From: Distichodus sexfasciatus | Taxonomy: Eukaryota; Chordata; Actinopteri; Characiformes; Distichodontidae | DNA: 64,000 nt | Assembly: GCA_032718565.1 (NCBI GenBank) | Contig: JAVGVS010000045.1 | Coordinates: 2,616,943-2,680,942 of the forward strand | Reading direction: 5' to 3' | Shown: one piece after another, positions 45,641-57,940 of the stretch | How the letters are laid out: each line of letters starts with the position of its first letter | How positions within the stretch are numbered: position 1 is the first letter of the stretch | Program-made: the position numbers and the translations under genes | Notes under the pieces: model-generated | The model's database searches: none | What the model was told of the DNA's origin: nothing | What the model saw: only the letters and a program-made list of their open reading frames with translations

Positions 45641-45699
45641 AGAGAAGTATAGCAGAGTAAGCATATGCTTGTCAGAGTGTGTCTGTATTTATTTGTGGG

Positions 45700-46300
45700 T
45701 AAGAGACCCACTTCATCCCTCACTCCATCCTTCTATCCTCACTCCATCCTTTCAATCATTAATTTCAGCCCTCCATCTCTCCCCCATTCTTTAATCCCTC
45801 ACTCCATTCTTCCCATCCATCCCTGTGCATCCATCTTTTCTTCACTCCACCCCTTGCTCCATCCTTTAATCCCTCACTCCCTTCCTCCATCACTCACTCC
45901 ATCCCAGTCCGTTCCTCACCTCATCTCCTCCATCCCTCACTCCATTCCTCCATCACTCACTCCATCCCAGTCCTTTCCCCACTCCATCCCAACCATCCCC
46001 CTGCATCCATCTAATCCTCACTTCATTTCTCTATCTCCCCCTCCATCCCTCACTCCATGCCCCACTCCACCACTCCATCCCTCACTCCATCTTTCCCTCC
46101 ATTCTTCAATCCCTCACTTCATTCTTCCCATCCATCCCCCTGCATCCATCTTTTCCTCACTCCACCCCTCCCTTCATCCTTCAATCCCTCACTCAATCCC
46201 TCCCTCCATCCCCACTCCATCTTCCACTCCCTCACTCCATCCCTCCTCTCCTTCTCCCCTCACAAGACTCACTTCATCCTACACTCCATCTCCCTGCTCT
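45700..46300 (+). repeat. CATCCCTCACTC-type minisatellite, 600 bp
   Basis: Imperfect copies of TCCCTCACTCCATCC with C/T-only interruptions. Long blocks such as CATCCATCTTTTC...CACTCCACCCCT recur near 45,828 and 46,142. The 228-residue Ser/Pro/His-rich ORF over it is an artefact. Confidence 0.85.
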
Positions 46301-47524
46301 CCACATATTACTGTATGTCTACGAGCTTCTCCTTCTAACCTTCCACGCTGAGAGGGCGCACACACACAAATAACACAGCCAGTGTCACATGTCACACCAA
46401 AAAAACACTCTCTTCCACACACACATACACTCTCTCTTTTTCACCTACAGCAAAAATTCCAAAATGTAATTTACTTTAGAGTGAAAACACTTTTTCCAGT
46501 TTTAGATAATCAGTATCATCAGTCATAATCATATCATTTTTGACAGGTCTCTTGTTTAGCAACATTTCTGAGTAGGGCGCCTTCAGGGGCTGGCTTTGGT
46601 CGCCAATCACAAGACTGCACAAGCACACACACACACACACACACAACCAACTTGCTCTCTGAGTTCAAATAGACCTGTTACAGTAAACACATTAGTATAC
46701 AACAAACAAAATGAAAAGCAGCAGCCCCCTTAGTGCAGCTTTCGGATGATTAATTTATTCAATTGATACATTAACCATTGATTAGCCATTTTTCAGTTAC
46801 ATTCCAACCTGTTATTAACCAGTCAGTTTTTAAGACATATAAACATGAAACACAAAATATAAAACTAACATTTATGCTCAGAATGAACCAAAATTCTCTT
46901 TTTTAATCCTTGCCTCGGAGTGTGTGAGCTCGACTCCCCGCCTCATGTCGCTGGTGTTGCTGGCGTCACCCTCATGAGATAAGAGTGTTGTAATGCCAAC
47001 AAAAACCTCGACCTCTCACATCTCTCCCAATATTTGCTCTAACCACACATCTGTAGCTGCTTCCTGTCATTTCCTGACCACAACAGCGTCCCGTACAGTA
47101 CAGGCAACTTCGTTCCGTTTTATCCTGTTTTAGGTGTTAAGTAAAATAAACACTTGGTGCCAAAAAGTCAACCAAGGCTTGAGAATGGGGTTTAAGAAAG
47201 TTTATTTGTGGGACAGATTTTGTCAAAAGTGCTCCTAATAATTTTTTGTGATCATGAAAGGCATAAGTGTGTTAGTTCTTAAAGGTCTAACCAGCTCTAT
47301 TTTGTTATTAAATGGGTTTCAGCTCTTTGGAAAATATCAAAATTATCTTTTCAAACAGTGAAAAAAGACTAAATCACAAAGCGTGTGAGATGATCCTGAT
47401 TTTGCCTTGTTTTAAACAGGACAAAATCATCCATTTCCATCACATGCTGATTACACTGCTGATAATGTGCAAACTATGTGTATCATGGTGTTGCACAAAA
47501 AGGAATGCCTTTCCTACTAGTTTA

Positions 47525-47765
47525 TTAGGTAGTGCAACGGTTAGGAAGTTGGCCCTGCGATCTAACGGTCACCACTTCAAGTCCCGGACTGGTAAAGGGT
47601 ACCACTGAGGTACTCATGAGCTGTCCCTAAGCACTGCTCCCTGTGAGCTGCCAAAAAAGCTGTCCGCTACTCCTCCACGGATGGGTCAAATGCAGGTTAC
47701 ATTTCGCTGTGATGCGTTGTGCGCTGTTCGCTATGCTGTGGTATGGTGTGTTCAAATAATTACTC
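47525..47765 (+). mobile_element. tRNA-headed SINE (family B), near full length
   Basis: Head: TAGTGCAACGGTTAGGAAGT and CACTTCAAGTCCCGGACT. Body: GGTACCACTGAGGTACTCAT, AAGCACTGCTCCCTG, CACGGATGGGTCAAATGCAG. Tail: GCTGTGGTATGGTGTGTTCA. Confidence 0.7.
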
Positions 47766-48116
47766 GCTAAAGTTCTCACTAACACTGTTTTCTTTAACGC
47801 TGATCTGAAATCAGGTTTTAGACAAGGCTATGATTACATTATGAGGATCAGTATGAGACCAGTATGTTGGAGGAGGAGCTGGAGGTCAGTAGGTTCACGG
47901 GACGGTGAAGAATGTGACACTCAGTAAGCAAGACATCGGAGAAGCGGAGAAGCGTGCAGTTCTGACTCTCTGACACTCCACTTGAAGGTCTCACATTTTC
48001 TTTTCATAAGTAGGGTCCACATTCCGGCCCAGTAGGGCTTCTGGAGGGGGTGGGGTGGGGCGTTCTTTATGGAAACAAGACAAAATAAGAAAGAATATCT
48101 GAAAGAAATTCTAGTA

Positions 48117-48760
48117 TGTGACCCTCCACGGCAAAACCAGTCGCTTGTCGCAAATTTTCAAAATTGAGTCATTATGTTGTCATGAAAGGGCATAAATCAG
48201 CCTTCAAAACGATACCTATATCGAATGAATCGGACGACATATGACTGAGATGTCAACATTCAAAAGAGTCGGGTTTCTCCTGTCACGGCAAGTGAGAAAC
48301 TGAGAAATCTGCCTTTGAAGTTGACTATCGACGTAGCACTCACAGACGCTTGCTGCGGTCCCGACTACGTTTGTATTTACGGTAGCCTACGCTGCATTCA
48401 CAGCCACATGGATAGCCTACCTGTGTTAGGTTAACTGAACTCGGGAGACAACGATGGATTCCGGAGAAATATCTTCACGCTAGTCAACAAGTGGATTTAC
48501 CGTAAATATTGAAGTAGAGCGGTCAAAACAGAAACTTTTAACATTCTGCTGGAATTGAATTCCTCACCTCAAGAAAGTCACGTTTTTAGGATGGAAAGGG
48601 TAAGTTTTTTAGCGAAATTGATTCACAACAGTACAGTATAGACCTTCCACTGTTTCAAAACACTAAAAACAAAAAATCCAAAATTTTACCCCACGCAACA
48701 TAAACGGTCATTTTTCTCGGAAACCCCTGTTGCGACAAGTGACTGGTCACTTATAGCAAA
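48117..48760. mobile_element. Non-autonomous DNA transposon with inverted ends
   Basis: ACCAGTCGCTTGTCGCAA at 48136-48153 and the reverse complement of 48730-48747 (ACCAGTCACTTGTCGCAA) differ at one base. The left outer end reads TGTGACCCTCCACGGCAAA. There is no coding capacity. The class is uncertain; similar ends occur in fish TIR elements. Confidence 0.6.
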
Positions 48761-49069
48761 CACATGCACATGTGTAGCTCTTTGTGGAAACCAGAATATC
48801 CAGTGATGACCATTTGGAATTGTGGTTTACTAACTCTTTCTTCTTCTTTCCCGAGCTGGACCCACCGATAAAGGTTCTTCACCCTGTGTGCTGCTGTGGT
48901 TCACCATGCTGTTCCTGAAGCAGAGCTGCCTACACCCTTCTGGACTGTACTTTAATGACTGAACTCTCACCTGGAGTCAATCGAGACTTCACTCTCTGGA
49001 ACCAGCCGGAACGTCTTGAACTTGAACTGCATGCTAATTTAATATTGAACTTAATGCAAACCTAAATAT

Positions 49070-49265
49070 TAGGGGCAGACTGGTAGCTTAGCGGTTATGG
49101 AGTGGGCCCCGTGATCAGAAGGTCACCAGATCAAATCCTGGACCGGTAAGAGTACCACTGAAGTACGCATAAGCAAGGTACTGTCCCCAAGCACTGCTTC
49201 CTGGGCGTTTGCACGTTGGCTTTGTTGTGATACAAGCTCAATCCGGTCACCCAAATGAGGGTGGG
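49070..49265 (+). mobile_element. tRNA-headed SINE (family B), truncated
   Basis: Head: CTGGTAGCTTAGCGGTTATG and CAGATCAAATCCTGGACCGG. Body to CTGTCCCCAAGCACTGCTTC; the tail is diverged. Confidence 0.6.
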
Positions 49266-49727
49266 GCCCACTTCTGGGTCTTGATACAACATAAATATAT
49301 TATTAACTCCGGGTTATGGTATAGTTTAGGGTCTGTGAGTGTTTATGGAAACAAGACAGAATACGAACATAGTATGTATACATGTTTTTTGGGTTTTTTT
49401 TAGGAAAATCTGTTATAGCAACTAAAGCATCTATATGCACATGTGTAGCTGGAAACCAGAATACCTAGTGATGGTGAAAAACTGATGATTTTATTATTTA
49501 ATTTTTTAAAAAAAACAGACATATTTTTGCAACTTAGGTTTAGGTATGTGTATAGCTCTTTGTGGGAAAAAATAGTTCTTATTATGTGTGTTTTTGTGTG
49601 TTGTAACCTATCCGATAAATCGCCATGACAGCATTATGAGTTTACTGTTAATAATCAACATCAGTGTTTATACCAAGTGACATACGTATAACGGAAGATG
49701 CATCCTTTAAACTTGTGTTCTCATTGC

Positions 49728-49800
49728 GTAGATCATCCACTAGAGGCACACTGCAACTCCTCTGTTGGCTTTTTTTGTGTTTTTCTACATTAGTCGCACA
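49728..49800 (+). repeat. Dispersed repeat, copy 1 (related to 55567)
   Basis: CCACTAGAGGCACACTGCAA, then CTCCTCTGTTGG and TTTTTTTGTGTTTTTCTACA. The second copy at 55567-55640 keeps the same order. Confidence 0.6.
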
Positions 49801-50362
49801 TTCATCATAATATGCAATGCACTACTTAGGAAAAGAAACCAATTTTACAAAACGTTTATCTTGATAAATCGGAACCAATTTTGTGTGATTGTTGGATTTT
49901 TTTAAATCCTCCAATTATTAAAATTGCTAGCAGTCTTAAAAATCCAATATTGGTTCAGATTGTGTGTGTGTGTGCATGTGTGTGTGTGTGTGTGTGCATG
50001 AGAATGTGTTTGTGTGTTCACATGAGGTAACATCAGGGATGTTTGCAGTTTGCACCTAAGTGAATAGGAGTGTGTGCAGGGACAGGAAAGGCCTGAACTC
50101 TGTGTGAACTGAGGCTTTCAGGAGCCAGCGGAGGGAGAGCTGGAAGTGAGACTTCTTCCTCCGCACTCGTTCTCTCCGCTATCCCTCGTTCCCTCTGCTA
50201 TCTCTCGCCCTCTCTCCCCGTGCTCTCATTCTTAGAAAACCAACGATCCGCAGAACGACAACACTACCCAGGCGCCATAACAACAGACTCAGTGAATAAT
50301 TCACAGATAAGGGTATAGCCTGCTTAATGAGTCATGTCCGCTCACACCCACAACACACACAC

Positions 50363-50393
<31 letters not shown>

Positions 50394-50509
50394 TACCTAA
50401 CATAAAGGTACTGCACATACAAGCTATTTGTAGAACAAGAGCCTTACAAGGTACTGAAAGCTGTAGTTTGTCTTCACCAGTCACCCATCTGTACTTTTGC
50501 AGGGCCACT

Positions 50510-51260
50510 CATTCTTTTATGTCTTTCTTTCTCTCTTTCTTTCCTTCCTCCCTTTTTTCTTTCTTTCTCTTTTTCCTTCCTTTCATTTATTTTGTTCTTC
50601 CTTCCTTGCTCTTACGTTCGTTCTCTTACTTTGGTTCTTCCTTCATTCCCTTCTTTGTCCATCATTCTGTTCCTTTCATTCATTCACTTCTCTTTGTTCT
50701 TCCCTTATTTCTCTTTCTTTCTTTCCTCCTTTCTTTTTGCCAGTTGTTTCTTTCTTTCTCTTCCTTCAGTTCATTCTTTCTTTTTCTTATTTTTATTCTT
50801 TCTCTTCCTCCCTTCTCCTTCCTTGATTCCTTCTTTTCCTTATTTGATCTTTCTTTCTGTCTTCCTTTTTTTCTTTCTTCCTTCCTTTTCATTCCTTCCT
50901 TCATTTCCATTCCTTCCTTCATTTATTTTTCTGCTTCCTTCCCTTCTTTTTCCTTCCTTCCTTTCATTTTCCCTTTCTTCCTTTCTTTTTTCCTTCCTTT
51001 AGTTTTTTCCTTCCTTCACTTCTTTTTTCCTTCCTTTCCTTCTTTTCCCCTTCCTTCCTTTTTTCCTTCCTTCACTTCTTTTTTCCTTTCCTTCTTTCAG
51101 GCTTCCTTCCTTCCCTTTGCTCTTTCCTTCCTTCACTTCTTTTTCCTTCCTTTCATTTTTTACCTTCCCTTTTTCCTTCCTTCCTTTCATTTATTCCTTC
51201 CTTCCTTTTTTCCTTACTTTCATTTATTCCTTCCTCCCTTGCTTCCTTTCTCCCTCCCGC
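50510..51260 (+). repeat. Polypyrimidine (TTCC/CTTT)n tract, 750 bp
   Basis: Almost continuous C/T on the plus strand, with CCTTCCTTTC and TTCTTTCTTTC units. The 315-residue Phe/Ser/Leu/Pro ORF over it, and the Lys/Glu/Arg ORFs opposite, are composition artefacts. Confidence 0.9.
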
Positions 51261-53179
51261 TCCTTCACCACTGACATCAGCAGCCTGTGAGAATCCCAGA
51301 AAAAGCTGGCTTCTATTGAGAATGGAAGAAAGAGATGAAAAGCGACAAATGAGAGATTTCCTTCTCAGGCCTATAAATCAGGAGAGCAGCTGAGGCCACA
51401 GCGAGGCTGTACCAACACACACACACTCACACACACTCTCACAACACACACACCTCAAGTCTGGCTACTGGCTACCTCCTCGTAGGAACTCGTCATTCGA
51501 GATCACTTACATGTAAGCTCGATGCTTTTACACACACACACCCGTCTAGCTCCATTCACGCCCTCAGCAAGATGAGGACACACACCTTTCCACACACATC
51601 TTCCTTGAATGGGAGTGCACGTCCAGACTCACCAGGAGGCTGAGAGGGTTGGCACAAGCGGGCCTCGTAAAATCAGCCAAGCGTGTGCCGCTTCAAAGTA
51701 GCACGTCTTCACACTGGCCCCTTTAAAGGGTGTTGTGCACACATGGCCAAATGAAAACACACACACTGTCACATCACACACACACAGACACACTCTCGTA
51801 TGCAAAGCGGGACTGACAGGCACTGCTGGGTGAGAGGCATACTGGCCTGAATATGGTGACACATAGATGGATGAAAATGTATAATCACACCTACACACAC
51901 ACACCATCATCATATACAGAACAGAAAGAGTGAAACTCGTTAAGCACAGTAATGAAACCCAACTGAGGCAACGTTTTTCTTTTCATTAGGAAAGATTGCC
52001 CATCATTTTGCGCTGCAGTGTATTGAGAGAGGAAAAACACCTACAAAACTGTAAGGCAAGTCAGATCCAAAGTGTGTGTGGTGTGTGTGTGGAGTGCGAG
52101 TGACCTGAGAAGAGGGAAGTGAAGTTTTAGAGATTGGGGCTTTAAAATCCCACTAACAAACAAAACTAGGGTGGCTTTAATGACTCTCCCATCGTGCGTT
52201 GGGCATGGCTTATTTTCAAAATGCTTTACAGTTTCAAAAATAACCTCATAAAGCTACAAAAATGTGACTTTGCTGTGTTTCTGGGGAGACTTGAGTCCTC
52301 CTAAATACTAGGGATACACAATAATATTGGAATCATATCGGAATCGGACGATAATAAAGCAATCGGACCGATGCTTAGATTTGCCCGAAATTTTCTGCCG
52401 ATATTTGATGACGCGTTTATTGTATGTCAGAAAAGTAGTGCTTATGCCAGGCATGTCCAAAGTCTGAGGTGGGATTTTATACGTTAGCGCCTTCTGTCTT
52501 AAAATGCATGTTGTCATTTTGTGGCAAAATTCTGAGCACGCAATGGAACATTTGCTTGCAAAATCTCTACTCATCTTTTCGCGTTCAACTCTGTCTGCAT
52601 CATGAAACTTTTACCTCATATAATAATTATTATGGTAAACAAAGCGCTCTGCTCGTGCTTTTCTATGCAGTATTATGCATCTCAGGAACACTTGGGATTG
52701 TAACAATGGATCTCGCACTAGGTAGTGCACATGGAGAGTAACATGCGCCCTATTTGATTTGGAACGACACATAGGACGAGATGCGTTTTTTTTTGTTATA
52801 AATGTTGTGCACTACACTAGAAACGCTCTGCCCTCATTCCGCTCTGCTATCACACTCGCTTGACTTGCTGCTGTATTGGAAGTGTTAGAGTTAATGTAAA
52901 TGCCTTAAAACCTGGCCACACACACACAAAACTGGCCATCTTGGCGAGGTCATTCCATTGAGGGGACGGTCCCTCACAATAGGCCACAAAAATTGGACAG
53001 TATTGGAAAGTATTCTTTCAGTCGGGTCCTCATAATATCTATACATTTATTTTTACACACTACCTACTTTTTCAACACTTTTACCTTCACCATCTCCCTT
53101 ACAGTCAGGTCAACAATTACCCAGCAGGACCTGAACAACAGTCACCCCTTTAAAAAAATAAAAAGCACAGATGGTACGC

Positions 53180-53720
53180 TCCATCTCAGGCCCAGGACTG
53201 GGTTTAATGGTGCGCGGGACATCCACATGTGGGATAAAGGGGGGTGAGACTCTTTTACCGTAGCAATTTAAGGGAAACTGGGCTCATAAAAACAATCAAA
53301 CTCTTGTGTTTCCGTCACTACCGACCGCCGTCTCCATAACACCAGGGAGCGGCGAGGATTAAACGACGGTAAGCTCTGGACCGTCACGTTTATCTCCATT
53401 CGGGCCTGGAAGGTGACTTCAGGGGCGAGCCTGGAAATGAAACGCGATGGAGCGTGGCAAAATGCCAACTGCGTGCCTGTGGACTTGGTCAGTCTAAAAA
53501 GCAATCCATTTCTTGCTCATAGCCTGTTCAGCGAGTTTTTTTTCCTGTGCCATTACATGGCTTGCCGGCCGGCTCGTAATGTAAAACTGGGCCGTTTGTA
53601 AAAAGTGGAAGCAGGGGGGCTGCCGGAGGGGCCGCAGCGTGCTTGAACATCGCTAAATTTGATGGAGCGTCATAAAGCTTCCGGGGAGAGGCGTCGTTGG
53701 GTGGTTTCCCGTCTGGTCCC
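53180..53720. promoter_or_regulatory. Candidate conserved non-coding element
   Basis: Unique block of balanced composition flanked by repeat tracts. It contains AAATTTGATGGAGCGTCATAAA, CTCGTAATGTAAAACTGG and GATTAAACGACGG-type motifs. A minus-strand ORF segment here (GPDGKPPNDASPRKLYDAPS) begins after a plausible acceptor but runs directly to a stop and matches nothing in bahcc1. Regulatory DNA is the more likely reading. Confidence 0.3.
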
Positions 53721-53769
53721 TTGAATAGAAGAGACAGTAGCGACACACACACACACACAAGCTGCTCTG

Positions 53770-54250
53770 TAAAAGCATGGAGATGGAAGAAGAAAGAGGA
53801 GCAATGGAGATCAAGAAAGAGGTGTGTGAAAGGGAAGAGAGAGCAGGGAAAGAAGGAGGTAGTGAAAGAGAGAGAGAGAAACAGGGAATAGATGAGAGAC
53901 TCTATATGATATGTGAGAGTGAAGAATGAGAAAGGAGAGAGATGGACTGAAAAAAGAAAGGAGAGGGAGGAGAGAAAAAGGGGAGGAGAGATAAAAGAGA
54001 CAGGAAGAGATGGAGCGGAAAAGGAGGAATGGAGAGAAAAAAGGAAAGGAATTAATAGAAACAAGCGGAAGGTAGAAGGATGAGAAAGAGGGAGGAAGGG
54101 GTAGAGAGAGAGAGTTTTCACAGTAATGATAACGTCAGAGAAGGAGATGGAGGGAGATGGAGAACAAGAAAAAGAAAGAGAATGTGATGGAGGAAGAAGT
54201 AGGGAAAGAGACACTGTCATGAAGTAGGCAGGTAGAGAGAAGGAGAGAAA
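53770..54250 (+). repeat. Polypurine (GA-rich) tract
   Basis: About 480 bp that is overwhelmingly A/G on the plus strand, the mirror image in strand of the 50.5-kb tract. The minus-strand Phe/Leu/Ser-rich ORF across it is an artefact. Confidence 0.8.
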
Positions 54251-54749
54251 GGACACATACACACACACACCCTTCCTCCCAACACCTGTCAGAAGTGTGC
54301 CTGTGGAAGTTGACACGGCTGTGAGCAAGACCTCGCCTCCCTCTCTTCAACCCAGGAGACATAAATCCATCCCTCCCTCCCTCCATCTCTCCCTCCATAT
54401 CTCCCTCCATATCTCCCTTCATCTCTCCATTCATCCCTCCTTCCTCCTCCTCCACCTCTTCTCCTGGTCTGGAACGTCGTCCTGAAGCCATCACTTCTCC
54501 CACCACGGCAGGGATTGGCTCCTGGGCTGTATTGCTGTCTCTTTAGTATTGGATAGATTTTAAACAAAACTAATCCTTCTTCCCAACCTCACACATACAC
54601 ACACATATATACACACACACACACACCTCTTCTCCACCAGCACACACTCCAAATGAGTTCTCACGCACTCTGCTCCCGCTCGCTGTGTCATCTTTTCCTT
54701 CTTACTCCTGGCACTGAAAATTCCAGAATGTGATGTGAGCTCTGTTAGT

Positions 54750-54920
54750 CATGAGAGAGAACAGAAGTGAGATGGGGACATAAAGCATGAGAGAGAAGAA
54801 GGCTAGGAAGCTAGAAAGAGGGAGGACAGAGCATGTGAAAGAAGGACGCATAAAGCGAAGCAGACAGAACGAGGAAGGAGAGGGTTGGGAAGGGACATGA
54901 ATGAAAAGCTTGTGTGTGTT

Positions 54921-54960
<40 letters not shown>

Positions 54961-55210
54961 ATCAGTGGAAGAAAGATGGGAAGGCAAACAGGTAAATAAA
55001 TGGAGGATGTGAAACAGAAAGAGAGAGACTGGAAGATAGAAAGAGGAAAAGGAAAGGGTTGGGAGAGAGAATATCAGGAAAAGACATAAAAAGACAAATG
55101 GACAGCAAATCAAGGGACGGGACAGAGGACAAAATACATAGAGGACATGAAAGCATAGAGAGACAGTGAATCCAAGAGGAGGGAGAGATAGAGAGATATC
55201 AGAGGGACAG
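54750..55210 (+). repeat. Polypurine (GA-rich) tract with (TG)n and (GA)n
   Basis: Purine-rich plus strand, with (TG)n then (GA)n at 54910-54960. Confidence 0.75.
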
Positions 55211-55566
55211 GAGGCAGTGTAGCCTAGTGGTCAGCCCAGGCAAGCTGTGAGGAGACTCCATCCACAACACCCAGGTCTCTCCCTCCCTCCCTACACACAC
55301 ACTTTAGGTGCAACAGTCCCAGTGCGTTGGTGATAGAAACTGGCTGTGTGCGCGTCCCCGAGACTGGTCAAAGTGATTTCTGATCAATCTAGCTCTTTGT
55401 TTCTTTTCACACACCAAAAACCAGGCGTGTCCTCGAGAAGAAACTGTCACATATATTTAATAGCAGGGAGTGTGTGTGTGTGTGTGTGTGTAGTGCTGCC
55501 GTTGCTCCAATGCCAAGCTAAATGCAAACATGTGTGTGAAGACATGGACAAAAGAACAACCGGTTA

Positions 55567-55640
55567 CATAGTTTGACCACTAGAGGGCACACTGCAGCTC
55601 CAATGGGATTTTTTTGTGTTTTCCTACATTTCACGTTGTT
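55567..55640 (+). repeat. Dispersed repeat, copy 2, carrying a CTCF-like motif
   Basis: CCACTAGAGGGCACACTGCA, then GCTCCAATGGG and TTTTTTTGTGTTTTCCTACA, parallel to 49728-49800. Confidence 0.6.
55577..55590 (+). promoter_or_regulatory. CTCF-like site in a repeat
   Basis: CCACTAGAGGGCAC fits the vertebrate CTCF core CCASYAGRKGGCRS at all 14 positions. The sister repeat copy at 49737 lacks one G and does not fit. Confidence 0.35.
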
Positions 55641-56789
55641 GAGTGTTTGTTTAAGATGCTTTTAATAAAATGCGCTAAGTATTTTAAAACTGTATCATGT
55701 TGTCTTGGTGAAATAAAGAAATAAATAATACTTGAATGTTAGGAAAATCTTCCAGTTGCCTGTTGTGATACAGGAGTAAAAAGTTAGATTGTTTAATCCT
55801 CAATTAACAATATGAATAAAGAAAATGAACAAATCTGAGGTTAGATTCAATAAATGTTATAGAAATTCATGTTTTGTGTTTCAGTGCTAGAAATAGGGAC
55901 TTAAAATCCTCGAACTATCAAAATAAATGATAAACAAATACAAGCTAAAAAATGTTCTTTTTGTAAAAATCATGTTGTGTATTTCTAGTGAAAATTAAAT
56001 TTTATGTCGTCTGATAAATAAATAAATAAATAATATAAATAAATAAATATAAACAAACAAATAAGGAGATAATAAAATAAATGTTAGTGTTTGTTCTGTG
56101 TTGCTGCCCAAAAATGAAATTTTAAGTGCTCCATTTATCAAAATAAATTTTTAATAAAGTTTATGTTTTGTGCTTCTGGACAAAAGTTAGAATTTTCAGA
56201 TCTTTAAAAAATACAAAATATATATATTTTAAAAGTTAGAGAAAATATTTGTTTTCTGCTTCTACACAGAAATTTTGAATCCACCAGTTGTTGGAATTGA
56301 TATCGGTGTTAAAAATCAGTTTATAATAAAAATGGATTAGTCGTTATAAATATTAGGGTCCTATAAGGGGATGTTTAGGGCCCAGGGACCATGATGCTGC
56401 TCCATTGAAATAAACTTTAAAGAGACAATTTGAAAAAAGATGGAAACAGCATCTGTTAGGGGCATGGGCTAACTGGTAGGTTTGAGGAGCAATGAGGTCA
56501 GTGTTAATTCCTCCTGATAAAGACCACTTGCCCGGGCCCAAATCCAACCCCTGACCGCAAACATGGCAGCGTCCTCAGCACACTGTTCTTAACAGATTAG
56601 GATAATAAAACTGAAATTAAAAATAAGTAATCTGGCTTTATTAATGCTTGGACCCGTTAATAACGTCCTTTTGGCACAATAAGCAATAAGCACATAACAG
56701 CAGTCGTCTTAGCAACGGTTGTAGCCTGTGGGAAACGTGCGAGAGCCCTGAGAGAGAGAGAGAGAGAGAGAGCTGTTTCTTATGAACAG

Positions 56790-57520
56790 CTGCTCTTCCC
56801 TGCCTTAGCCTCTCTCTCTCTTGCTACCTCCACCTCTTTCCCTTCTGTCTCTCCTATCTCCTTCCATCCCTCTCTCTTTCTCTCTTCCTCCCTGTGCCTT
56901 TTTTATCTCTCTGTCTCCTTTTATCCCTCTCCCTCCATCTTCATCCATCTATCTCTTTCTACCTCTCTGCTGTTCTCTCTAACACTTTTTACCGCTTTGT
57001 CTCTCTTTATCCCTCTGTCTCTTTCCCTGCATCTCTGCTCTCCTCCTAACTTCTCTTCCTACTTCTGGGCTTTTCTCTCCCTCTCTTCCTCTCTCTCTTT
57101 TACCTCTCTATCTTTCTTCCTCCCGCTCTCTCTCTCTTTCTCTCCCTCCATCTCTGTGCCTCTCTCTCGCTCTTTTTATCTCTCCGTCTCACTTCCATCC
57201 TCTGCCTCTTTTCTCCATCTCTATCCACCTCCCCCTCTCTCTTTCTACTTCTATGCCTTTCTCTTCCTCTCTGTAGCTCCCTCTCCCCCTCTCTTCCTCC
57301 ATCTCTTTTCTAACCTGTGTCTCTCTTCCTTCCATCTCTTTCTCGAGCTGTCTCTCTCTACCTCTCTGCCTTGCTCTCCCTCTCTTTTTTGTACCTGTGT
57401 CTCTCTTACTCCCTCTATCCCTCTCCCTCCATCTCTATCTTCCTCTGGCTCTCTCTCTACTGCTCCGCCTTTCTTTCCCTTACTGTCACTCCTTTTCTCT
57501 CTGTCTCTGATATTAGTGCT
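56790..57520 (+). repeat. Polypyrimidine (CT-rich) tract
   Basis: About 730 bp of TCTCTCT, CCTCCATCTCT and similar units on the plus strand; the 256-residue Ser/Leu/Phe ORF is an artefact. (CA)n follows at 57575-57625 and a second CT-rich tract, ending in (CT)n, at 57690-57938. Confidence 0.85.
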
Positions 57521-57906
57521 GGCACTCAGAGCACCAACTGCACAGTTCATAATGCAGTCAACATCCAAAAGATTAACACACACACACACACACACATACA
57601 CACACACACATACACACACACACAGCACAGCAGAAAAACTGAATACGAGCATATGGCTTGGCTGTCATAATGAGAATTACAGTAATTATCTAACAGTCTC
57701 TCTGTGTCCCTGTCTTTCCTTTTCATTATATTTCTGTCTATCTCTCTTTATTTCTCACCCTCCCTGATTTTCCTGATCTCTTTCTCTCTCTGTCTCTCCT
57801 GTCCCATCTGTCTCTCTCTACTTTATTTTTGTGTTATGTCTCTCTCTTTCTGTTTCTGCCTCACTCTTTCCCTTCTTCATTTTGCTTCTCTCTCCTCTTT
57901 CCTCTT

Positions 57907-57940
<34 letters not shown>

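Larger units (their letters stand above)
38000..47999. other. Upstream of bahcc1 exon 1, second part
   Basis: No convincing exon. In order: an inverted copy of the 2-kb minisatellite (38,315-38,395); a SINE split by a hAT-like element (38,449-39,410); a unique block 39,590-39,960; AT-rich DNA; two related minisatellite arrays (41,150-43,660); a 50-bp tandem repeat (44,231-44,405); a small CpG-rich block with a TATA box (44,660-44,850); TG-rich and CATCC-rich arrays (45,220-46,300); and a SINE (47,525-47,765). Confidence 0.4.

Noticed and set aside
45665..46351. 228-codon Ser/Pro/His ORF
   Set aside because: Minisatellite artefact with a repeating pattern of residues.
50327..51274. 315-codon Phe/Ser/Leu/Pro ORF
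   Set aside because: It is a reading of a polypyrimidine TTCC/CTTT tract; all C/T frames are open. No protein gene.
53528..54328. 266-codon minus-strand ORF
   Set aside because: Most of it is the complement of a GA-rich tract. Only the last 60 codons have normal composition, and they match nothing I know.
56997..57767. 256-codon Ser/Leu/Phe ORF
   Set aside because: CT-rich tract artefact.
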